Source of the DNA: Amyelois transitella
Lineage: Eukaryota > Arthropoda > Insecta > Lepidoptera > Pyralidae
Length of the DNA stretch: 64,000 bases
NCBI RefSeq assembly: GCF_032362555.1
Contig: NC_083515.1
Span: 97,001 to 161,000, forward strand
Direction: 5' to 3'
The position numbers and the translations under genes were made by a program. Below the pieces are notes generated by a model, which searched no databases, was not told where the DNA came from, and saw only the letters and a program-made list of their open reading frames with translations. This document shows positions 43,501 through 52,500 of this stretch, piece by piece (positions within the stretch are counted from its first letter, which is position 1; every line of letters begins with the position of its first letter).

Positions 43501-46500
43501 GAAGTCGCTGGAGGGCGTTGAACTCTCCGCGGAGGACAAGCAGAGTGTTGACGAGCTGCAGCAGTACCTAGTGCAGGGCGAGGGCAGCTGGGTGCTCGGC
43601 GACGACTTCCTCAGCTTCATCGGTGAGCTCACTGTCGCTTTTTTACATGTCGCTGCAGAATTCTCTGGAAAGAAGTTTCGTGAAAGGTGTTCAGATAATT
43701 TGGTATAAAAGTTTTGCATATTCTCTTAGTCAGAAGAAAAGTGACAGAATGGTTAAAGCCTCGGTGCAAAAAAGGCGTAAGCGATGAAGGTCTGTGGCGT
43801 CGTGTGGCTACAGCCAGGTGTCACAGAGCAATTCATATACAGAAAGATACGAACGCCTGCATAGAAACTTGACTCTGTACTCCGACCCGTTTGTTTGAAG
43901 AGGGAGGGAAGGAGGAAGAGACAATGTCTCTCCTCAGGCGAATGCAGCTAGTTTGTCGGTGTCGGCAGGTCGCGTTCTGAGCAGCTTCTCGGCGGAGGCG
44001 CGCGAGGCGGCGCTGCGCTGCCTGGCGGCGGCCGCGCTGCGCGAGGACGTGTCGCTGCTGCTGCACCAGGACCGGCGGCACCACGCGCTGCTCAACTACG
44101 CGCAGCAGATCGACGCGCTGCCCGCGCCGCAGCAACGCGCGCTGGCGCTGCTGGTGAGTGTGCGTGTGTGTGTGCGTGTGTGCTGCTCCCCGCCGCACCA
44201 CCATGATCCTGGATTGGGTGGGTCAGGTTTTTAATCGAAGCGAATCCCGTCTGATCCTTTGCAAGAAATCTAATCTATATTATGGTAAAGTATAATATCA
44301 AAATGGTTTTGTTCACTCACCGGAAATAAATAAATTAGAAATCCTTGCGGAACACCCATTTCTACAATTCCCTCACTGTCAATATTTTACTTGTGATTAT
44401 TTACGAATCATTTAAAGTGTTATAAAAAAATATTATACTGTAATAAACACCAAAGACGCGGTATTAAGTAGAACAGTAAAATAAAATGTTTAATGAGGAA
44501 TGATTTGCGCAATTTAAAGTTTTAGATATCTCAAAACAAACTTGTACAATACATTTTGTTTCTGAGAACTCATCTCGGATCACTTTTTATAAGTAATGTT
44601 TAAATAATTAGCTTTCTTTGTCCAACCTTATCTTATTTCGTTGGTCTCTGTTCAGCATGCACTTTGTTTCAAGGTGATGTTGCATATTTGGGACTGCATT
44701 GATTACATGAATCCTAATTTACATATACTATGTGATGGTGACTTCCGCCTTTCTACTTCACTGAGATATTTCTTTTGTTTCATTCATACAAACATAATAT
44801 TATCACGTCTATACCCATTACGAGGTAAAGAGAGCCAACAGTTTTGAAAAGACTGAAATACCACTTTTAGCTGTATGGCTTAGTGATTGAATTGAGATTC
44901 ATTGACAGGTTGCTCTTGGCCCACAAGAAAAGTCGCCCTTTACGGCACCCAAGGAACAGATATAGTTATGTAGTGGTCCTATTGTAAAGTGCCGGTAATG
45001 TTTTATTGGTGCTGTGTGGTTTCAACACCAATAAAATAAAAGACTAGGATCACTCCATCTCGTTCCCATGGATCTCGTAAAAGGCGACTAAGGGATTAAT
45101 TATAAACTTGGGATTCTTCTTTTAGGCGATAGGCTAGCAACCTGTCACTATTTGAATCTCAATTCTGTCACTAAGCCAAACAGCTAAACGTGGCCTATCA
45201 GTCTTTTCAAGATTGCTGGCTCTGTCTACCCCGGAAGGGATGTAGACGTGATTAAATGTATGTATCAAATGAAATGTTTCTCATTTCCTTCCTCCTGGCT
45301 TAAGTCCCGGTTGCACCCTCATCACTCCGGAGAGGAGCCCGGGGTATGCCTTTGACCATGAAGTGGAATGTTCCCCATGTTGAGATCACCGCCGCTTGTT
45401 GTAGATGTGCAACCTGTTCGAGCACATCTCGTCGTCGGAGTGGCTGCTGTACATCAGCGAGTGGGAGCACCTCGGGCAGCCGCTCTCCAACATCCGAGCC
45501 ACCACTAAGGTAGTTCCCGGGGAATTGGGGTGATGAAAACGGCTTAAAACAATATAAATTACTTAATAACGTAATAGAATAAATCTAATTACGAGTAAAT
45601 ACATAATAATAATTTTGTTGTGTTGAAAATATATGGATGCGACTACTTTTTTAATTATTGTTTTTTACAAAATACTAATATAACTGTTTAGTGTCATGTT
45701 GGTATGTATGATGAAAAAAGATTGTACCAGTCAATCAAGGGAAAAGCTAAGACTCTTCGGATTCTTTTTTAGGCGATGGGCTAGCAACCAGTCACTACTT
45801 GTATCTCAATCCTATCGCTATAAGCTGAACGTGGCCTTTCAGTCTCTTCGAGCCCGTCGGCTCTATTTACCCCGCAAGGGATAAAGACGTGTCTGTATGT
45901 ATGTGTCGGTGTGTAGGTGTGCGTGCACGCGACTCTGAGCGAGGACGAGGAGCTGCGCGAGCTGGGCACGGCGCTCATGCACAACGTCACCACCAAGGAG
46001 GTAAAGACCGTGGTCAGTATCGCAGCCAGCCTTCACCACCACCCTCACCACCACCACCACCCTCACCACCACCACCCTCGCCACCAACCCCATATTATAA
46101 TTACCATTCAAAACTGGATCTTAAGGTATTGCAATGAAGCGCACAATCCTTAAATGTAAAACTCTGCGAATGTGAATGAGTTTCATATTGGAGGATTTTG
46201 TTTTGCTGCTTTTTTTTGTAAAATACTAAGTTCCGTTTTTGAACGGACGGACGAATTTGTTTGTTTCTTACACTTTTTCACCGAGATTTTGTCTATAGAA
46301 TGTTGAAGACATCACATTCGCAAGTACTTCTGTAGTCTTATATTATTCTGAATACTATTAATAATCAGCCTTCCATCTTTCGCACCAGCTAACAACTTAA
46401 CAAACCTTCGTATAACTTAAACAGTTTTACTGCAACTTCCCGGTAGAGTAAAATTTTGACCTATATCTCTACCTGGTACCTTTTTAAAAATCAATGTTTT

Positions 46501-49500
46501 CATCTCTGACAAACTTAAACACAATTGTTTAATGCTCTCCTTTCTAAATCGAGCGATCAGGTGATTGATGCTGCTCTGTATGAAATTTATTCAAATACAA
46601 AATATGTTTTGTGTTGTTTATATTCCGGTTTAATTGCAATACGTGCAAGTAATTTCAAAATATTTAAAGAAATTTCAGGAGTGCACCAGTGAAATCGATA
46701 TATTTACGAAAATACACCCCGTGTAATTTACCTGCCGTACTAAATTGTTGGTATATTGACTATGTACCAACAATTTAGCAGAAACTGTTACAGTGACTTA
46801 CAGCCGCATGTAATGTGTGACATTTCGCCAACAATAAAAAGTGGCATTTATACAAACAACTTGGTACTCGGCACATATTTGCCGTGCGATTACTTTATTT
46901 GATTTCATCAAATGAATGAATTTTATGACATTTGTTGACTAAACAAACTGATAGCGTTTTTTGCAATGTTATACCTATAAATATAACAAATAGAAGATAT
47001 AATATAAAAAGAATTACGTTATTTTTTACAAATTTTAATATTTCGGGGATGTATTTCGCTTTATATGTTTGTTAGAAAAAGTTTTACCTATCTTAAACTG
47101 TGTCACTGTGAATCTGACAGAAAATTGCTTATTTACCCCTAAGGGGTTATAAAACACAAGCAGAATAAAATAATTGCATTATTATATTCAAGTTCTGTTA
47201 AAATTAAGTTCTCATATATGTATATAGGGGGCGACTAAGGAGGCGCAAAAAATAGAGGTTTATTAGTGATTTGGTAGTAGGTACGTTTTATATTAAACAT
47301 TTGACTATCAAATCGTGTTCCAAAAACAAACCAGTAAGCGGCAAGTTCAATACACACGCGTTATCTAAATAGCGATTGTTTACGAATATGAGATGTCGCA
47401 GAGCGCGGGAAACCCGCTACGTGTCACCAGCGCCGAGTACACAGCGCTGGATGTAAGCGTATTAATATAGACAATTTTCATTTCCATTAATTGATTTAAT
47501 TAGTCTCATTAAAATTTGACCGTTTCCTCTCGGGACAATTTTCCCGGAATTTGAAAGGAACATGAATCGTTATAAAAATTTTCGTTTGGTTACAAAGTCA
47601 GTTTTGTAAATTAAACAAAAATATTTAGGTAAAATATTTCGAAATTATTGTAAAGGTCGCGGGCAACGTCTAGTCGTATAGAACGGACAATTAACATCGT
47701 GTGCTGACATGTGAAGAATACGCTCATTGTATGAAGGCCTTGATGTGGTATTGCTATGTTCTCTACTCTTGCTTGGTGTTGCCACTTCGCGAAAACAAAA
47801 TACCATCACTAAATGTAGACGACGCTATCTCGACCGCTTCTGTTTCACTTCTAGTATGTTATCATTGCCATATTTATTTTATTTAATTTGATACGCACAT
47901 ACAATAACATTACCAGGAAGTATTTATGTAACATATTTGTATTTCACAACGGCGTTCTTATTTATGAGTATTTACGTATTTAGCTTTGTTACCAAAGCGT
48001 ATTTTTTGATTTTATTACTATTTACAATAATTTTTTTATGATATTATATTGATTTTCTTATTTTATTTCATGTATCATATTTTATGATAAGTACATTTTA
48101 TATTAATTTTCACAAAAGCGCATTACTGGCGCATTCAAACACATATTTAATAAGCGTGAAGAGAGGGCGAAAATCTACCATGAAGATGATATTGAGACAT
48201 TAATTTAGCGGCGTATTTCAAACCGGCTTTTTTATATTTTGCATATTCCTGTTAAACTGTATATAAAGGAATAAGCTAATAAATCGCGTCATTAGTCATT
48301 ACAAGACACAAAACCAATTATTTGAATTAGTTAATACTAGTGGGTTAGTGGGTAGTTAAAAGTAGAATTCGTCGTTGTGAGATACAGGTGTGTCGTGCAC
48401 AAGACGTGCGCTGCAGCGCTTTGCTTGTTGCAGCGCTTCAGCGTGGGCAAAGCGCTGCGGGACCTGCTGCCGCGGAAAGCCAAGTCCAAGGTACAATTTC
48501 TTAAAACGAGAAACCCCGAGAAACACCGAGAACCACCGACAACAAAAAACATACGGCAGAGTTCAAAACTTTTATTAAAACGTTACGTGATACATGTAAA
48601 TATTCTACGTTTCCCCTCAACCCAAAACAGATAAAATGTCTTCCCAAAGAAAGAAATGAAAAGTGTTGGGTGGGGAAGGCAAAGCCACCAGTAAATATTC
48701 TATGAAATCGCTTCTCTGTTACAAATTATTTGTCTTACCTGCAGCAATAATCATTGTTGCAATTGTTGAAAAAGTCAATGTACATATTACATTTAATTTT
48801 TGCAATCTCGAAATGTTTGCACATCCTAGTGATTTGTTTTCAAGGCTGTGGAGCCCGCACATTTATAGAACGTAATCAAAGAAGAACATATCAATAAACT
48901 TTATAATTTTTATCTTATAGTCCACGCGTTTTGGCGCTGACATTCGCCGTCAGAGGTGACGGAGATTGAGTAACAGCAAATATGCTTAAACTGTAATAAA
49001 TATGTAATACTGACATTGGCTTCATAAATAATATTGGGAATGTTTGCTCCGCGTGTTTGCGCGGGATCACCTGCCGCGCGGCGCCGCTCACGCCGCTCGC
49101 TTCATTATGCTCGTGTTTATAACACTCTGGTATAAGCGCGGCGTTTAAAAGCGATACGGATATACGCCGTAGTATATTACAAATCATTAGTTAGTGTGTA
49201 AGGACATGATATGCACTCACTAATTTTTTACTCTAGAAAAGATTATTTATGTCCTTTAGACGACACAGTTGTTACAACATCATTATTTAAGGATAAATAT
49301 ATTGTTGATAGAAACCATTATAGAGGTAAATAAGCGTTATAATAACCTATTAACGTTTTACCGAAGCATGAACTAACCTGTCAATATGTGAAACACAATT
49401 CTCTCATTAAGCCATAGTTTAAAGTGACCTTTAAACCTTTTCAAGTATGTTGGCTTTGTTTACTCTGCAAGGGATTAAGACGTGATAATATGTGTTTGTA

Positions 49501-52500
49501 TGAAATTGTTCATAGTTTAGTGCGGCACGCGGTGTGCAGCCTACAACTATATCAATAGGCGCCCTTGCTAATTATTCACATTGTTCTCTAAACCTACATA
49601 AATGTTATCATAATTACAGACAATATAATTATCTTTATTCGCATTGTGTGATATTAATAGCTTTAAGACGCCCCCTTTAGCTATAGTTCTACAAACGAAT
49701 TATAGATTTAATTTCTGAGTTATGTCTTGCTGTGACAACCTTACACCCTATAGGTTCTCGGTATTGTTTCTTCAATATTTATCAAGTTTAAAAAAAGTCC
49801 GCTTTTCTCTTTCCATTTTCTACAACGTTTTCAGTTTTAAGACCATTTTCTCGCATATCATCTTTCGCAACGTCAAGCCTTGGAGTTCTTGGGTCTGCTC
49901 GGCCCGGCGGAGGCGGCATGGGCGCAGTGGTTATATATACATATGAAATAAAAGTTAATCCCACCATCAACCTATGGCTCTTTACCAACCTTCCAGCTAT
50001 CCGCGTCTAAGGTCCTCACCCTTACTGTACTCATACAATACTGTTTTTTTTGACTCCCTACAAAACCTCCCGTGCTATTTAGTTACATATCACAATGTGA
50101 GTGCATGATAATATAAGTACGATGATTGTATATATGCAAGCAGGTGTTCGACGAGGTGTGCGCGGAGCTGGCGCTGGCTCTGCTGCAGCTGCTGCAGGGC
50201 TCCCCCAGCGAGCCGCACCTGCACCGCGCGCTGGCGGCGCTGGCGCGGCTCGCGGCGCACTCGGCGGACGTGCCGCAGCTCATACAGCTGGTGGGGCCCG
50301 CGCCCGACGCCTTCCGGTCAGTGCCGCTCCAACTAGCTCGCTGCAGCTGCTGCAGGGCTCCCGGCGACGTGCCGCAGCTCATACAGCTGGTGGGGCCCGC
50401 GCCCGACGCCTTCCGGTCAGTGCCGCTCCAACTAGCTCGCTGCAGCTGCTGCAGGGCTCCCGGCGACGTGCCGCAGCTCATACAGCTGGTGGGGCCCGCG
50501 CCCGACGCCTTCCGGTCAGTGCCGCTCCAACTAGCTCGCTGCAGCTGCTGCAGGGCTCCCGGCGACGGGCCGCAGCTCATACAGCTGGTGGGGCCCGCGC
50601 CCGACGCCTTCCGGTCAGTGCCGCTCCAACTAGCTCGCTGCAGCTGCTGCAGGGCTCCCGGCGACGTGCCGCAGCTCATACAGCTGGTGGGGCCCGCGCC
50701 CGACGCCTTCCGGTCAGTGCCGCTCCAACTAGCTCGCTGCAGCTGCTGCAGGGCTCCCGGCGACGTGCCGCAGCTCATACAGCTGGTGGGGCCCGCGCCC
50801 GACGCCTTCCGGTCAGTGCCGCTCCAACTAGCTCGCTGCAGCTGCTGCAGGGCTCCCGGCGACGGGCCGCAGCTCATACAGCTGGTGGGGCCCGCGCCCG
50901 ACGCCTTCCGGTCAGTGCCGCTCCAACTAGCTCGCTGCAGCTGCTGCAGGGCTCCCGGCGACGGGCCGCAGCTCATACAGCTGGTGGGGCCCGCGCCCGA
51001 CGCCTTCCGGTCAGTGCCGCTCCAACTAGCTCGCTGCAGCTGCTGCAGGGCTCCCGGCGACGGGCCGCAGCTCATACAGCTGGTGGGGCCCGCGCCCGAC
51101 GCCTTCCGGTCAGTGCCGCTCCAACTAGCTCGCTGCAGCTGCTGCAGGGCTCCCGGCGACGGGCCGCAGCTCATACAGCTGGTGGGGCCCGCGCCCGACG
51201 CCTTCCGGTCAGTGCCGCTCCAACTAGCTCGCTGCAGCTGCTGCAGGGCTCCCGGCGACGGGCCGCAGCTCATACAGCTGGTGGGGCCCGCGCCCGACGC
51301 CTTCCGGTCAGTGCCGCTCCAACTAGCTCGCTGCAGCTGCTGCAGGGCTCCCGGCGACGGGCCGCAGCTCATACAGCTGGTGGGGCCCGCGCCCGACGCC
51401 TTCCGGTCAGTGCCGCTCCAACTAGCTCGCTGCAGCTGCTGCAGGGCTCCCGGCGACGTGCCGCAGCTCATACAGCTGGTGGGGCCCGCGCCCGACGCCT
51501 TCCGGTCAGTGCCGCTCCAACTAGCTCGCTGCAGCTGCTGCAGGGCTCCCGGCGACGTGCCGCAGCTCATACAGCTGGTGGGGCCCGCGCCCGACGCCTT
51601 CCGGTCAGTGCCGCTCCAACTAGCTCGCTGCAGCTGCTGCAGGGCTCCCGGCGACGGGCCGCAGCTCATACAGCTGGTGGGGCCCGCGCCCGACGCCTTC
51701 CGGTCAGTGCCGCTCCAACTAGCTCGCTGCAGCTGCTGCAGGGCTCCCGGCGACGGGCCGCAGCTCATACAGCTGGTGGGGCCCGCGCCCGACGCCTTCC
51801 GGTCAGTGCCGCTCCAACTAGCTCGCTGCAGCTGCTGCAGGGCTCCCGGCGACGGGCCGCAGCTCATACAGCTGGTGGGGCCCGCGCCCGACGCCTTCCG
51901 GTCAGTGCCGCTCCAACTAGCTCGCTGCAGCTGCTGCAGGGCTCCCGGCGACGTGCCGCAGCTCATACAGCTGGTGGGGCCCGCGCCCGACGCCTTCCGG
52001 TCAGTGCCGCTCCAACTAGCTCGCTGCAGCTGCTGCAGGGCTCCCGGCGACGTGCCGCAGCTCATACAGCTGGTGGGGCCCGCGCCCGACGCCTTCCGGT
52101 CAGTGCCGCTCCAACTAGCTCGCTGCAGCTGCTGCAGGGCTCCCGGCGACGTGCCGCAGCTCATACAGCTGGTGGGGCCCGCGCCCGACGCCTTCCGGTC
52201 AGTGCCGCTCCAACTAGCTCGCTGCAGCTGCTGCAGGGCTCCCGGCGACGGGCCGCAGCTCATACAGCTGGTGGGGCCCGCGCCCGACGCCTTCCGGTCA
52301 GTGCCGCTCCAACTAGCTCGCTGCAGCTGCTGCAGGGCTCCCGGCGACGGGCCGCAGCTCATACAGCTGGTGGGGCCCGCGCCCGACGCCTTCCGGTCAG
52401 TGCCGCTCCAACTAGCTCGCTGCAGCTGCTGCAGGGCTCCCGGCGACGGGCCGCAGCTCATACAGCTGGTGGGGCCCGCGCCCGACGCCTTCCGGTCAGT

